DNA of 64,000 nt. Source: Trichoplax adhaerens (Eukaryota > Placozoa > Uniplacotomia > Trichoplacea > Trichoplacidae). Where the stretch lies: the NCBI RefSeq assembly GCF_000150275.1, contig NW_002060959.1, positions 874,172-938,171 on the forward strand, read 5' to 3'. The translations under genes and the position numbers were made by a program. Positions 36,936 to 51,800 of the stretch are shown piece by piece (position 1 is the stretch's first letter; each line of letters begins with the position of its first letter). The notes beneath the pieces were generated by a model, which was not told the DNA's origin, did no database searches, and saw nothing but the letters and a program-made list of their open reading frames with translations.

Positions 36936-39900
36936 ATTTTAGTAGTTGTAGTAAGAATTTGTTGTTGTCAATTAATCTACAAGAATACGTTTCGTATCTT
37001 TACAGTATATACTTAAAAGAAAAATGAAATAGAGTAATTCAATTGGATCAAGTAGATATAAAACGAGAGCATAAAGTTGTATCTAAATACCCCAAAAAAT
37101 GTTGATTGTCAATCTTTCTTAGTTGATTATATCGAAGTTTTCACGTAATATGTAGTTTAATGATAGGTATAGACAGCAATTCGATGGATGGATAGAATTA
37201 AAATTATCAACAGCAATAGTACAGTGTAATAGAATGAAAAGCCAAAATGGTGCGTGAGAATAAGTCAATTGGAAATAGGTGGATGGAAAGTAGAGTGAAA
37301 AAATCGACGTCAAAACGTTGTAAAAGTCAATAGACGACAGTAATATCGGTTGTAAATAGTTTAGGATTTTTATAGAAGACACCAGGTGTACAAGTAATTG
37401 ATTTTGATGTCATCGAAAGTGGAAATACCTGCTATATATCTACGCGTTTATACGAATCTATCGATACAGTCGACTGTAATGAATAATAGAAAAAGAAAGA
37501 ATGCAAGCAAGATATAGGCCTTGTTCTCGTCGTAGAGAATAAGAATAATAAATTGATAGAAATGATAGATTATCTACAGAATAGAATATAGGCCACTATT
37601 GACAAAAAATATATTTTTTTAATAGAGTATCAAGTAGTTGGAAAAGAACTAGAATATTAATTTAATATATTTAAAGTATAGTATTATCCTATAAGTTTAC
37701 AATAGATAGAGTAGAAATAAAATGAAGTTGACAATAGGCAAGAATATTTAATTTTCAAATAGTAATGTTAAAATAGCCTAGTTTGCCATTTTTTTCTCTT
37801 CTCTCTCCAATCTCAATAGAAATTTATAGCATCGACCGTTGCTATATTTAGCATATAGGTATCTCCTTCCCCATCCGCACAAATACGAATCTATATCAAT
37901 ATCAAAGGATCAGCCGCGACAACAACTTTATTCACTTTCCTTTACTCTCTGTATTATCTCATCAACTGTATTCAATGCTATCAAGGAAATAAATAAAAAA
38001 AGAGAAGGATTTAGAAGTTGACAAAAAAAATTGGACTGCAAAAATAAAAAAAAAATGATTCAGTTTAAAAATAGAAATTTGTATAGCATCCTTTCAATTC
38101 AATGTATTTATAATCGAATCAAAACGAGAGAAAAGTAAAATAAAGACGCTATAGACTTATTTATTGTACCTTTTTACTAGTGGACAGTCTATCCAATTAA
38201 GCATTACGACTTGTATCGTTGAAGAAAAATAACGTTGAGAAACAAAGACTGTCATATCGCTATATAAGGTAGTTAGAAAGCAAATTGACCACAGTGTCAA
38301 ATTGTTCACATTTTATCAAATACGATTGATAATTTTATCATCTTGGTCGTCAGATATTGATCCGCTTGAATGGCATCGACGTGAAGAGTGATCAAAACTA
38401 AACTAACCTGATGAATTCATCAGTATAATTAAAATGGGTAACCAACATGGCGATTATGCATCTGAGGCTTCAAATGATTGATATTGAATTAGACATTATC
38501 GATTGTGGATTACTATGCCGCTGTAATATTATTTTATATTTCTTCCTGTTATGGTCGTAGCCAAACTGGATTTAATAGTGGGGCTGATCGCTATTGATAG
38601 TGATTAGATGGGTGTGTAAATTTGGAGGGTAAAATAGTACTTGTAGGCGTCGATGCCTGTTTGCCCTACAGTATGTACGGAAAATGTGGCTGTGGATAAA
38701 AAGCAAGAGGAATCGTAGTCGAAACAGATCATTTGATAGGGAAGAAAAGAATTTGGGAGAGAAAACAAAAAAAAATGCAGCATTGGTAGAATAGAAAAGA
38801 GAAAAGAATTAGAGTAATGCTTTTACTTCAAGCGGAAACGCGTATTACTTGATAATTGTTCTAGCAAGAATAGGCAAATTTGATTGATTGACAAGATTAG
38901 TTAAAGATAGAAAAGTCAAGACTTAACAGAGATTCATTGACATGATATAATGAATTTAAAATCAAGTTAGAAATGCTCAGTCCATCGACCGTTATCATAC
39001 ATCAATCCTAGCTAACATGGCGGATAGCGCATAGAACTAATATTTGTCAATTTTTTTTTTCAAAATTATCCACACATGGATTCTAACTATCAAACGAATT
39101 CCATTATTAAAAGAAAGAGACAATTTATAATATGCTCGATGGCGAACGTTAAATTATGCTAAAACAACATCGACTAGGATCAACTCTTACCAATTTCTTT
39201 ACGTTGTTGCTTGTAAATTATCCAGCAATTAATTAGTCTTTGAAACGGATTGAACTTTTCTTGCCAATCTGATTAATTCAATATTGGAGAGTTGACGAGA
39301 TAGTCTACCACGTATTAGTGTTAAACATGACTAGATTAATCGATAAAAAACAAGAATAATTCACGTCAAGGCCATGGCAAACAATCGTTGGCCTTTTAGA
39401 CAAAGATATGGCGGCTACGCTGTTGCGTCGATGTCTCTTATTGGATAATTGCAATAATAATAATATAATCGCGCCATTGAATTCTAGCTATTAAGGCGAA
39501 ACAAAGCTACATAGTGTTAATTTACTTGAATTAATGATTACCTAAGATGGCGACAAGATCAAGTCTGCTAAAATAGGAATCGATCGTCGATGTTAATCGA
39601 CCTAAGGTCTGTTCTTTATTAGAATAATTCTTATTGATTTGTGTCAAGCCGAGAAGGAGATTGTCCGTTCAAATCATGTTAAAACTTGACCGTGAAAGGG
39701 ATAAAATCAGAAGAGTTGCTTTCCACTTCGAATGGAGACTAATTATTGACATTAAATTGACGTGCTTAAGATGATGCATGAATAGAGAACAACAGCCAGT
39801 TGATCAAATAATGATCTTGAAGAACAACATCATGTGATTTCATATCTAAAAGGAACATGGGAATACCACCATAAAAGAATGCCATTCTTTTACTATGATT

Positions 39901-40949
39901 TCTATTTTGTTCCTGTATGTTATAAGCCATTTATTGATGAGTTCTATAATTGAGTTTCTATTTTTTGGTTGTTAATTGGCCTAATTCGGTGCGTGATGGA
40001 TATTATAAAATTGGAAACACTAACTTTCAGCATACATGCGCTCAGAAATGATGCTTTGGATAGAGTTGAAATAGGTTTGCTAACTAACATACATCAATAG
40101 AGAGGACATGAATATGTTTTACCAGGCTATGAAAGCATTGATTATGGTATAGAATGCCTATGCAGTGGTATTTTATTTAGGCACGAAGAACTTACTTTTA
40201 GTCTATCTTGAATTCATGGATCTCGATCAATTAGCCATATAAACCAGATCAAACATTGATCAACCAGAATAGTTAATCGTACGTGATATAGACTCATGCA
40301 ATATTTTTCATCGATAAGCTCTGTTTCTGTTTCATCGCTGATTGATATACAGCACATTAACGGCTAACGATCGCCGTTTTTAACATGCAGTAAATGGCTA
40401 TTTGAAAGTGTGATGCGATATAATGTGTAGCCATTAAACCATAGTCTAGGTCAGCGAATTAAAATGGTCAGACTAGTTACAGTAGCTCCATGGTTAAGTA
40501 TATTTTTAGTAGTGTTTACTTCGCTAAATTTATCCAACGTATAATTTTCATTATAATGATACAATATCATTCACCATGTGTTTGGTTCTTGCTTCATCAT
40601 CACTCACTCATTTTAACTATTCAATAGCACATCGTCGTAAATAAATATATACAGAAGACCCGTAAAATAATTGTTGTAATGCTTTGCAAACACAGCCGTA
40701 GCCACGCATAATTACGGTTAATGATTTACACTTTAGATATTGTGGCAGACTCTCTATAGACGCATTTTAAAAACAACTTATTGCTAGGAGTGAAACTATC
40801 ATGCCTAAAAATATCAAGATAATTAGCGTAGAAAGGAAGAAATGACCGGATTGCTTATAGGCTATTCGATATCCATATTTACTAGTCGTTGCCAGTAAAA
40901 ATAATCTCTACGAAGCGATATGCCACATACTGTTTGAAACAGGCCTACA

Positions 40950-42700
40950 GCAGTAGTATTCGCAAACCAGAATAAATGACATCGACTACTTTACAGTGTC
41001 TTTATAATTCTTCATAAACGACGACCGATACGGATTAAAAGCTTTAATAGGAACTATCCACTGTATTCCTTTTAATCTTTTTGCCATTTGCATGATAGTA
41101 ACCAATAGCCTATTAATAAGGTACTGTCGATTTGCTTTCAAGCCGTTCAAAATTGTTCCTCGCAAATGTTTAGTTTGTGGAGTGCAATACTTTTAGCGAA
41201 TACGAATTAATATATGCATATTTGCTAAAGAGCAAGAATACCCTACTGATACTAATATTGTATATTGCTAAATCGTTCGAACCTGTTTAATGTATCTTTC
41301 ACAGGCTAAAAATTATTAGCGATGTGGATGGATTGGAGTGCTTTGACTATTGTTCATAAATGACTGTATATGCCGATTAAACGCATTAACAGGCGCTATA
41401 TGAGTATACTGTATTTCTTTCAATATCTTTATGATAGTTGGTGACAGCAACCAATCGCTTAAAATACATTCCATTTGCCTTAGGAAAATAAAATAATTTG
41501 TTTGATAGAAATCTGTTAGATAGAAAAGTGCAGTACTTGCGGTAAATATTGCTCATTTACTATACCTATACCTATTTATGAGCTAGTAAGAATACCCTAC
41601 CTTTACTAATTGTCAACTGCAAAGCTATTCCAACTTGTTACCGATGATATTAGCAAGGCAAATATTAACGACATTGATTGCATTAGAGTGCCTTGATTAT
41701 TCTTAGTAAACGACTGTCTATACAAATTAAAAGCATTAATGGTAGCTACAGTAGAGACTGCATAGTATATCGGCAAGATGAGTTCGCCTTCGGAAATAAA
41801 AATCTGTTTAGCAGAAATTTTTGAATGGAAAAGTGCAATACTTGTAGCAATTACTAATTAATAGTATACGTATAGAAGAGCTAGTAAAAATACCGGGCGT
41901 TAGTAATTGTATCTTAAGCATAAGATAGGTTTGCCTTGGGAAATCAAAGTTTATTGAATGGACTGTATGGCATCCCGTTCGGTTCGCCTTGGGGAAATAA
42001 AAGTTCGTTTCGCAGCAATATTGAAATCAATAAGTCCTTGGATAAGGCTTGTCACAATGACTGATTAAAGTATGTACATAGAGTCGTTAGTAAAAAAATC
42101 TAACGAAGGTCATTCTCTCTATATATGGTACTAAGCATAAGATAGGTTCAATTTCGGAAAATAAAAGCCCCTTTCATAGAAATGTTGAGATCGAGAAGTG
42201 TAATACTTGTGGTATTATTACGAATTGAAATATGCATGTAGAGTAGTATATGAAAATGCCAATCGCAAGTAATATTCCATTTAGCATAAGATACGTTCAC
42301 GTTAGGAAAAATAAAAATGTATTTTACTGAAATATTTCGATCGAAAAGTGCAATATTTGTGATCAATACTGATTAATGTATGCTTATTAAGTAGTTAGTA
42401 AAAATACCCAACGCTGACAACTTAACTAATTATTATTCTAACTTGCCTAGTGTGATATTCTGTAGCTAAAATGAATGATATTGATTGCATTAGAGTGCAC
42501 TTATTATTATTAATTGTTGTAAATGACTAAGCATACAAATTAAAAGCAATAATAGAAGCTGAGTACTCGTATAGCATTCCTTTCAACATCTTTCTAATTT
42601 TAGGATAATAGCAGCCAATAGAATAAGATAGGTTTGCCTTAAGGGAATGAGATATTTTCTTGTAGATATCTGTCGATCGATTACTACTTAGTCCGCGCGA
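40950..42700. repeat. Diverged dispersed/tandem repeat field
   Basis: Blocks recur in the same order several times: an AAGTGCAATACTTG-like word (about 41188, 41527, 41834, 42195 and 42346), a TTAGTAAAAATACC-like word a short way downstream, and an AGCATAAGATAGGTT..GGAAA(A)TAAAA block (about 41919, 42131, 42288 and 42625). A longer unit with ATTAAAAGCATTAA and CAATAGCC/CAACCAAT words recurs near 41040, 41385, 41725 and 42540. Spacing varies from about 150 to 350 bp, so shorter units seem nested in a longer one. Confidence 0.65.
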
Positions 42701-44639
42701 CAAAGTAAGGATTATCATACGGAATTACTGCACGATGCTTATTTTAGCGCTAATAATGGTCGATACTTTATGATCATGGCGTAAAGGAGTCGTGATGCCT
42801 ATCCTTTACGTATTAACTGTATCCATATGTTGATTTTGCTCATGTTTTATCATCATTATCATGACCTACAACAGACTACAATTCATTGGAGTATATTGAA
42901 ATGATGAAGTAGATTGGGAATTATCTATTGTGCATAGCCAACAATCAACGATATTCTACTCTATATGTAATTAACTAGCGATACATCATCTGGATGCAAA
43001 AGTAGCAAGATATAAACAAGGCAACAAGATATCTACAGCACTTCAAGTCAGTACAAAGATATTGACATAATTTTAAGGCATGATGATGAAAAGATGGATA
43101 AAAAATGTTACTATTTAATGGTATCATGGGAAACTTTATCAAGATTAATGATATCGACGAGTATTGGCATATAAGAATAAGTCAATATTGGTTGAGCTGC
43201 TTGCGTATTATTTACCATTTTCATATCCCAACTTCAATATTATCGTGAGATCATTTCCTGATATGGAATTACACTGTCATCCATGTGCAATACTTGGCAC
43301 TATTCAATATGGTAGTTGATTAGTCACTTTATGATGAAATTACGCCCATCCGAGTTGATTAGTGTGTTTTTAATTAATGTTGACTAAATCAAGCTGGTTG
43401 TGATTGAATTTGATGTCAAATATCTTGTTATGGCTGTAGCACGTTTGTGGTTGCATCTGCCGGTAACAATTCGCTTACTTAGTTTTTGGCTAAAAATCGA
43501 CACAAAGAGGAATGATTTCAATTCTCGTCATCGTCATATTTTACTGTAGACTATGATCGTGAAGCAGTTGGATGGGTAAAAAAGCATGTCACGAATTGGT
43601 TTTGGATATTGTCCACGCTGTTTTTTGTCTTCAATACCAGCATAACTGATGAGTGCTAGCGTATAGTCGATTGTTCATTTGCCAAGTTATTGCCGGAGTG
43701 GTATAAAGTCTTTGAATGCACATTGAAACGATAATGTGTTTACTTAGTGCAGTGATGACTGCATTTTAGAACAGTAGAGACGTGTAGAATATCTAATTGT
43801 CCATAGCGTATACAATAGTTTGTATATCGAATTTGATAGAACAAGCTCAAGCCAATGGAAAAAAAATGATTGTCTACAGGCAAGTGGATGTAGAATTTCA
43901 GGCGTAAATGAACGTATACGATGGATGGACAATAGGTTGTCGTGGAAACTCTTTTGTCCCACCATTATGGCAGTTGTGTACAATACTGTCAAATAGGTGA
44001 GGAGAGAGTTTTTATCCAGCATTGAATTTTGCCAAGTTTTGTTTATCTAGTTGTGACTTTGCTGGCAGTTGGTGTGGTGAAATGTTTGATTGGTGTTATT
44101 CCTCTTTATGTAAACAGTCTATTGCACAGATGTAACTGAACTAATTCGAATTTGTAGTTTATTTAGAGTGGGGAACATGACTGTTTGACAAGGCTAGCTT
44201 GCATAATGTAGTTATCGATGAGTTGGATAGGGTAATTTTGAACTTATAACACCTAGAATGATTGAAAAGTAGAGGGAAGAAAATGCAGGCTAGTGCAGAA
44301 CTAACCCACCAACCGACCAAGGCTTGAAGAGAAGGAGGCCGGTGTCGCTTGGTCGCACTCTGTCATCTTGAAAACGTTCCATTTGAATGAGGATTCTATC
44401 TCAACACATTGCACGGATCCAATCTAATGGATTGGATCTCGGGATCTCGAACCTACTACAACTCATGAATTAAAAAGTAATTTCAACACGAATGATGGAT
44501 GCAAGTAGAGCTGGTGCACAACTTGGAAGATCTTGTTGACTTTCAACTATGGATTAGCAGCTTGAAGCAACATTGGATTCCATAGTAACGCTAAGACTGC
44601 TCTGTGACATGAGTATGCGCTATGTTGGTGGCCATACTG

Positions 44640-45130
44640 AGCATGACAGTCGATGATGTGGGTCACGTCCCGTTGGACACAACCGTCAGCGACGGTCAAC
44701 CTGACGATCTCTCGATTCCACAGTGCGCAGCGTCCTGACACTGTAGACGCAGTGTCCAGTACTGTACTGATCACAGTTTACAGAAGGAAAACTACTGTAC
44801 TGTATTGTACAGTCCGGTACTGTACACTGTGCAGTACGGTACGAGTTTTGCCTTTCATTGACGCAGCCAAGTTGACTGCTACCACTACACTCGCCCTTCG
44901 CCTCAACCACGTAGTCGACGTATAAGCTTGACTGGTTGCAATCACTCAGCCACAATCACTTCAACCAAGCAAGCCAACATCACTGTCAACGACGCCGCCT
45001 TCAACCATTTTGCCAGGTCACACCAAGATATGACGCCAAAACGCTTGACACGCTGCTGACAACGTCGTCACTCATCGTCACCCGATCACTGCCACTTCCA
45101 GCATTTTCCTCTTGCAGTCAAAGAAGCAAA
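44640..45130. other. GC-richer patch with GTACAGT palindromic words
   Basis: Composition is clearly higher in G+C than its flanks. It includes a cluster of self-complementary ACTGTAC/GTACAGT words (44758-44842) and repeated GTCAAC/CGACG words. Open frames on both strands have no recognised motif and look like by-products of composition. It may be a promoter-proximal or repeat-derived element upstream of INPP5A. Confidence 0.35.
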
Positions 45131-45597
45131 TCCGCCATTGCTCTTTCCATTGGAGAAAGAAGAGAAAGAAGGTCAGAAAAAAAAAAATGGATGGCCACTG
45201 TAGATAGAATGTGTTGGATGACGCCCTATGTTTGTTGTTGAATATTTTTTCTTTTAATGGATTTTTGCCGACCTTCTTTTCTTGCGGTTATTTTCTATTT
45301 AGGCAGAAGCAATCACCACTTGGACCAGTTGGAAGCCAGAGAAATATTGACACATTTTCAATCACTTCATGACTGACTGCTTACTGCAGTCAAAAGGCTC
45401 CCCTGTCGCTTGTTGAACAATCGCTTTTGTTCCATCTTGACGTACAAGGCTTGAAAAAATTAAAGTTGAAAAGCTTTGACCTATTCAATTGCTCAACAAT
45501 CTTTTCATCCAACTCAATCTATCACCGATATTCAACGGGTATCATCGTCGATATTGCTGGAGGGGATATACTCGTCACAAGCCAAGCGATCGATCTC

Positions 45598-45851
45598 CCT
45601 CCCCCCTCCCCCACCTCCCTTTCCTAAACTTTCACCGTTTCATTGCTTCGTTTCCCGTCTTCCTTAATCCCAACGTCTAACCATCATCCTTGACTGGTAA
45701 AATAACAAAAGATTCTAAATCAGCTTCAATTGGCATCGATTTGCAATTGCTTTCTCTAGGGATTGACTTATAGCCTCTATTCCAACACAACACGGATAGA
45801 GTCATCGTGTAATTCTAGTTTGGCTCGAGCGTTCATTTCCCCCCCCCCCCC
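45598..45851 (+). promoter_or_regulatory. Pyrimidine-rich tracts upstream of INPP5A, with a 13-C run
   Basis: C/T tract at about 45598-45627 and an uninterrupted run of 13 C (45839-45851) ending 38 bp before the INPP5A start codon. Such tracts are typical of 5' UTR or promoter DNA. The exact C count may be affected by sequencing error. Confidence 0.4.
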
Positions 45852-45889
45852 AAAAGGCAATCACTACTCGCTAATCATACCAAATCACC

Positions 45890-48800
45890 ATGTCAATTTT
45901 AGCCGTCACAGCCAATGTTGGATCCATCTTTGAAGATGTAAGTTGCATCGGTGCTTTCTTATTACTGTCTATGTAAGAATGTTTTCATGTTGGATTATTT
46001 TTCTTCTCTCTCTTTCTCATTATTTTTTTTTTCTGTCTCTCTCTCTTTGGCTTTTCTCTTCAAGTCTTTTCATTTGCAAATGCATTTTCTACCACCTTTT
46101 TTTCAATGCCCCTTATTCAAATGTGCAAATTGCTGTCATTGAACGTGCAATGGAGACGTAGTGATAAAGAGAGAGAGAGAGTGAGAGAGCGAAAGAGATC
46201 AGTAGATAGCTAAAATACATCGTTCATCGTTATCGTTGAGTCATAAAATGATAAAATAGACTAGGATTTTCTACCTAGTACCTTGGATAGCGATCTCGTC
46301 CTTCTTCTTCAGCTTATTTCTATGCCAATGTTCACTTATTAATGGTAATAGCGTTTCTTACTGTATAAAAATTCAATCTTAATTCCATCAGTGATAGCAA
46401 TCAGGATGATAATTTAGAAAACGATTGTTCCATCGATTACTTTTGCATCAGTAATGAAGGTATCCTGTATCCTTCAACAGTCCTATACAGCAGTAGAAAA
46501 GTTTACTCGTTAATAGGCATCAATCATGCTGAGCGATTTGCAGTACTTCAATGGATATAATACGCCTATAAATAAGTAGTAGATAGTTGATGCACATGTA
46601 GCAGAAACAAGTTATGGCCTGACTGAGCTACGAATGGAAAAATCAATATACAAACTCGCTTTAAAATTTAGACTTGTTCACGTTTCCACTAAATTATTCA
46701 AAATATTTCAATATCTCTCATACAAGCACAGCACATCCATTTTGAATTCAATGGCCTAATGATGTTAGATTGCATTTCCTTTTTCATCGAGAGCAATCTA
46801 TCCATATCTTTGTCGATGACGAGCACTATCAACCGTCTTGACACTGATCTCTTACCACATAGTCAATTGTAGTACTGTAAAATACTTTCAAGATGGATAA
46901 TACATACTTTACTCCAACAACACCAAATGAATGCATCGACAACACTATAAAATTCTCCGTTCCCTTCTTGCATGTGAACGGAAAAATGTCTGTACTCATC
47001 TATTTAAACCTATTATTGATTATCCACCATTTAGTCAGCCGACCATGATTTTACAACGTCAATACAGATCAATTCACAAGTGCCGTATGATTGAAAATTT
47101 CTCTATCAATCCATTCCATTAAAAGTGGATTACAATGTATCATTGGATTATAATTATTCATCATGATTGGACATGAATATTTAAAATGTAATCTCTTGTA
47201 CCTTGAAAATCAATCCATCACCCACCTTGAACTTTTTGACCGAATGATTTCAAGTCTTCAGTGAGACGTATTGCAGTCGTTCTTTCTCTCTCCCTTTTTC
47301 CATATCGCCTAATATCCATGCAAGCTATTTTTCTCCTGCTTCTCCCTCTTGTTGTACTGTATTGTCAATTATTTTTCATGTTCTACTTGTAATCCATCAT
47401 TCTATCGTTATCGATCTTTCTCTTCAACTCTTTTGTTCTTACCAATCGCAACTAATGGGCTTTTATTGCTTAACTTGAGCACCATTGAATCATTTTGACC
47501 TTTTTTCATCGACTAAAAATCATCTACAGTATATTATAATTATTGTTACTTTGACCGAACCCATTGAAGCCTTGATATCATCAACTACTTCAACATTTGT
47601 TTATACATATTGATTTGCTTTCCTCCCACTCTTTTTTACGCCGTACACGTTTTTTTGGAACATTTGCTTTTCACTTTCTACGTAGTACTGTAGAATAGAC
47701 TAATTTTGTTTTCATATTCGAATGGAGTCTTTCTCCCTTGTTGTTATCTAAATGGCTATGACTTTATTAAATTCAAATAATCATTTTATTGTTCTTTGTT
47801 CAAAGCCCGACAAAATGCTCAAGGTCTGGATCGATGAATTTCTACAGGTAAGCAGCCGCCATGTTGAAGTAGGAATGTCAACAAGATACTACTACATGTA
47901 CATCGAACTCGATGAATTCCATAGCAGTATTAGAGACCTTTTATACTATTGTACTTTATTTTTCTGGCATGCGGGCAGAAGATTGATAAACATCTATAAA
48001 ATCGCAGTTGATAACAAAAAAAAATACTCATTTGTCCACTAGCATACTATTGTATTTGTACGCGTATACTGTATAGTATATCCTTTATGGAAAGTAACCT
48101 ATCCTGTATCAACGAGTGTGCAGGCTTACGGCCTTGAACAATTAACTTTACACTAACATAATTTTAAAAAATTATTATTATTACAATGAGTTAACAGTTT
48201 AATTCCTATCTCGTCTCTACCAACTTACTACTGTATTTTAGTGAGCATAATACTCCAATCATTCTCTATAGTGCTAAGGAAAATGCATGCATGAAACGGG
48301 AAGAATAGTTATACTGTACCGTCTGTTGATAAACCATGTTGGAATTGCTATTTTCTCAACGCTAGACCACCTCTAGTTCGATCGCAGTCGTGCAGTACAC
48401 CAAGTCAATGAATTTATCTTTCTTTATTATCAATTATCTATCGGATATTTAGCTAGAAAAGTCGAATATAAGAAAGTATTACTGTAGTTGTTGTATTATA
48501 CAAAAAAAATCACAGCAGTAGCTGTTCACGGCTATAAATTTTTTTTCCCTGACATACGATAAAATATCCAATCTTGTAATCAGTAGCAACGATGATTATT
48601 CATACCGCTTATTGATCTCTCCTAGACTATAATACAATACTATCACAATGTATAAAATAGAAAACAGTAGAAATGGAATGTACTGTGAAGACATCTGGTT
48701 TTGGTGGAACTCAGTAGAATTTATCTATTCACTGCAACAAATGCTATAATGATGATCACGATCATTGTTTTCGAGCGCTCTATTCTACCCCTATTATAAT

Positions 48801-51800
48801 TATCGAATCGATATCCTAGTTTAATACTACAGTGCATAGTAATCAATACTGATTATACGGTATGTGTACAGTATACGTAGTTAATACTGTATATGTTATG
48901 CAAACCAATCGAAGATAGCTTAAGTACCAATGATAAATGTTAAATCAACGCGATTACTGTGCTTGGTAAAATGTTGAGACGGCAATAATAGGTGTTTCGC
49001 CTGATCTTGATCCTATGATTGCATTTCTCAATGTGGCCTGCTGCTATTATTCTGTAATACTTAAAGTAATTGGAGAATTTTGATTGATCTTGCTTTTATT
49101 CAAATCTTTTCATCTGTTCTATCTAGGAGATTGAACGATTAAAACCTTTGTTTGTAGCCATCCATTGTCAAGAAGTTGGTGGTAAAGTCTATGAGAAATC
49201 GATGCAGCATGTTGATCAATTTGTCGAGTATGTCGGTATTTAGAATTGATTCAATTGAAAGACAAGATATTTAAAAGATAAAGTACATTATTTAAACCAC
49301 TGAGTTAATTCCACATGTAAAAGACTATCTTGTCAACGTTGTTATCAGCACTCATCAACACAAATCAATACTTATTTAGCCTTAAACAAGTTCATATCCC
49401 TTTTTTATAGTATTGCTTGACTGATAACATACATATGCTATCACACGCTTGATTTGTTAAATTAATATTTGAAGTATGTCTAACGTCCAGGTGTGATAGA
49501 AATCAGCAATATCTATCGCCATTTATCTTTGTTATTGCCGCCTAAAGAAAAAATCAACAATAGTTCAGATTGTTTGACTAGATTTCCTGTAGGAATTGTT
49601 TTATAATTATGCAGATATATCTATATGTATCATACATTTATAAATATACGAGTACTTAACGAAGATATTTATACAACATGCATAGTGTGATGATATCAAG
49701 TTGAATATTAATTATCAATGCGCTTCCTTTAACATGACGTCATGGGGAATTGTTTTATTTTAGGACAGACAATTTCCCATTTGATTTATAGTTAATTGTT
49801 TATTGATCCCTTGGACGATATCACGGTTAACTATCATTGAATTTTTTAGAGTTGTCCATGTAGTCATTTATTTTGATGTTTTATGCATACCGTATCAGAG
49901 ATATTTCATGCTTACTGTTAAAGCGTTAAATTAACTCTATCATCTTAGTTTAATGTACGACTGTCGAAATCATCGAACGTGGACACAATTTATTTTTGTA
50001 CAGTTGTTAATAGTTGGTACTACAGCCTGGCAAGTCAGTATGAATTGAAGATACTGATCATTAAAAACAATTGGGACTACTTATTTTACTAATTAATGCT
50101 ACGTATAATAATGAGAATAGGAGTAATGCAGATAGAATTTGCCACACCCAAGTTAAGAATGACGCCTGAATTAAGCAATTCCTTCTCATACTCTTTTGTA
50201 GTGAAATTTTCAGTAATCGTTTTGTTGCACACCTACAAATATTTGCACCTTAGGCTACCGCTTGAGTAAAATATGAAGTTAAATGGATGCAAGGACAACG
50301 TTACCCAGTAGTTATTACATTTAAAATTAACAACTCCCTAGATTGAGTAATTTTAGCTAAAGTGGCTTGTAAGCTCAAAGTATAGAAGATGACGATCCTA
50401 CAATATTAATGATGACATTTTATAAGTGTATTATAATAGGGAGAATTAAATTGTAATTTTCGATGGCATTCCGCTACTGCCGACCTCGCGCTTATGTCAT
50501 TAATCATATCACTGTCATTGCCAATAGCGTCTTTGGAAACTTACAAAAATTATCAATAAGTTGGCCATTTTTGTTACCACTGTCTTAATGAATTGAACTG
50601 CTAAACTCCATGAAGCTCTCGATTTCTTGTTCATTAGGTTATCCTTTTGATGTTTTTTTACCTACAGTTACATGCTCGTAATTAAATACAATCTTTGTGA
50701 TTAGCCAGCTGCTGTCAGTTGAATGACAATGCTGCACCAATTATCCCGTGATTGTTCTGTACTATACTTTATATTTGGTATACTTTTACTATCTGAGTCA
50801 TAATAAGTAATAAACCCTACTATCCGTGAAGCGATTAAATTGGCAATATGATTATTATTAAAAGCCTGCATTACAACGTATTAATTAACTGCCGAGGCGG
50901 ACATTGTTTATTAACCTAAAATCTATTGATAAAATTCATGTCGAATGTTACTGGTTATATAGATATACTGTTGGTTATTTTCACGTGTAAATTGAAATTA
51001 AGTTTCTGTCATAAGTTTCATAAAGCGTAGTAGTACGAGCGATAGCGGTTATAATTCACTTTTTGTTTATTGGATTAGATTTGTTTAATATGTACGTCAT
51101 AATAACGACTTTAAACTTTGCAGACAACTAGGACGAAGTGAACGTATTAAGGATTACGACAGAAGTCTATTTGTTCTAGACGAAAATTTCGAAGATTTAA
51201 CAAAATTTACGGTAAGTCTTATATCTTGTATGCAATCTCCTTCAAAGATAAAAATAAATCAGTTTTTAATCGTTTTATTGGGAAGATAATCGATCAATAA
51301 ATGTAGAATAGATCGATTAATTAAGCAGTTATATTACATATAGCACACCGTTTCGTGTATATAGTCTACCTATTAGTTATGCAATTTCTCCTTCATGAAA
51401 TATAAATACAGCTTTTATTGCTTGCATTATTAGGAATATTTCTTAATCTATGATTACAACTTTATGTGTACAATATTTGATACCTTAGTTGATGTAAGTG
51501 TTGTTTAATTAATCTATTTCATAAATACTTTACCAATGATGTAGGCTTTAGGTAATATCTACTTACTGCATGAATCATTAACCGATGCAGAGGTTTGGAA
51601 TTTTAAAAGTAAGTGTTGGATTTGAATTGATTGATGAAATGCAGACACAAATAATAATGGAAAATTTAATCTGTAGTAAGATGCATTTCGTCATCATATT
51701 TGGTAAATTAAATCAATGTGTATTTATAAGTGATATTATATCAGCAGCGACTGTTACATCTGCCGTACTTTGTTATAATTCTAATAAATAAGCAAGAATA

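Larger units (their letters stand above)
36936..45889. other. Gene-poor region between complexin and INPP5A starts
   Basis: Nearly 9 kb separates the two divergent start codons. I found no exon here. It contains scattered ATGGCG words (38446, 39016, 39409, 39547), a region of diverged repeats (40950-42700), a GC-richer patch (44640-45130) and pyrimidine-rich tracts next to INPP5A. It should hold the promoters and 5' UTRs (possibly spliced) of both genes. Confidence 0.45.

Noticed and set aside
44430-44460. GGTTCGAGATCCC on the minus strand, similar to a tRNA B box
   Set aside because: No acceptor, D or anticodon stems can be formed around it.
44547-45241. Overlapping frames of 75-101 codons on both strands
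   Set aside because: Located in a GC-richer patch where stops are rarer; no motif or splice pattern.
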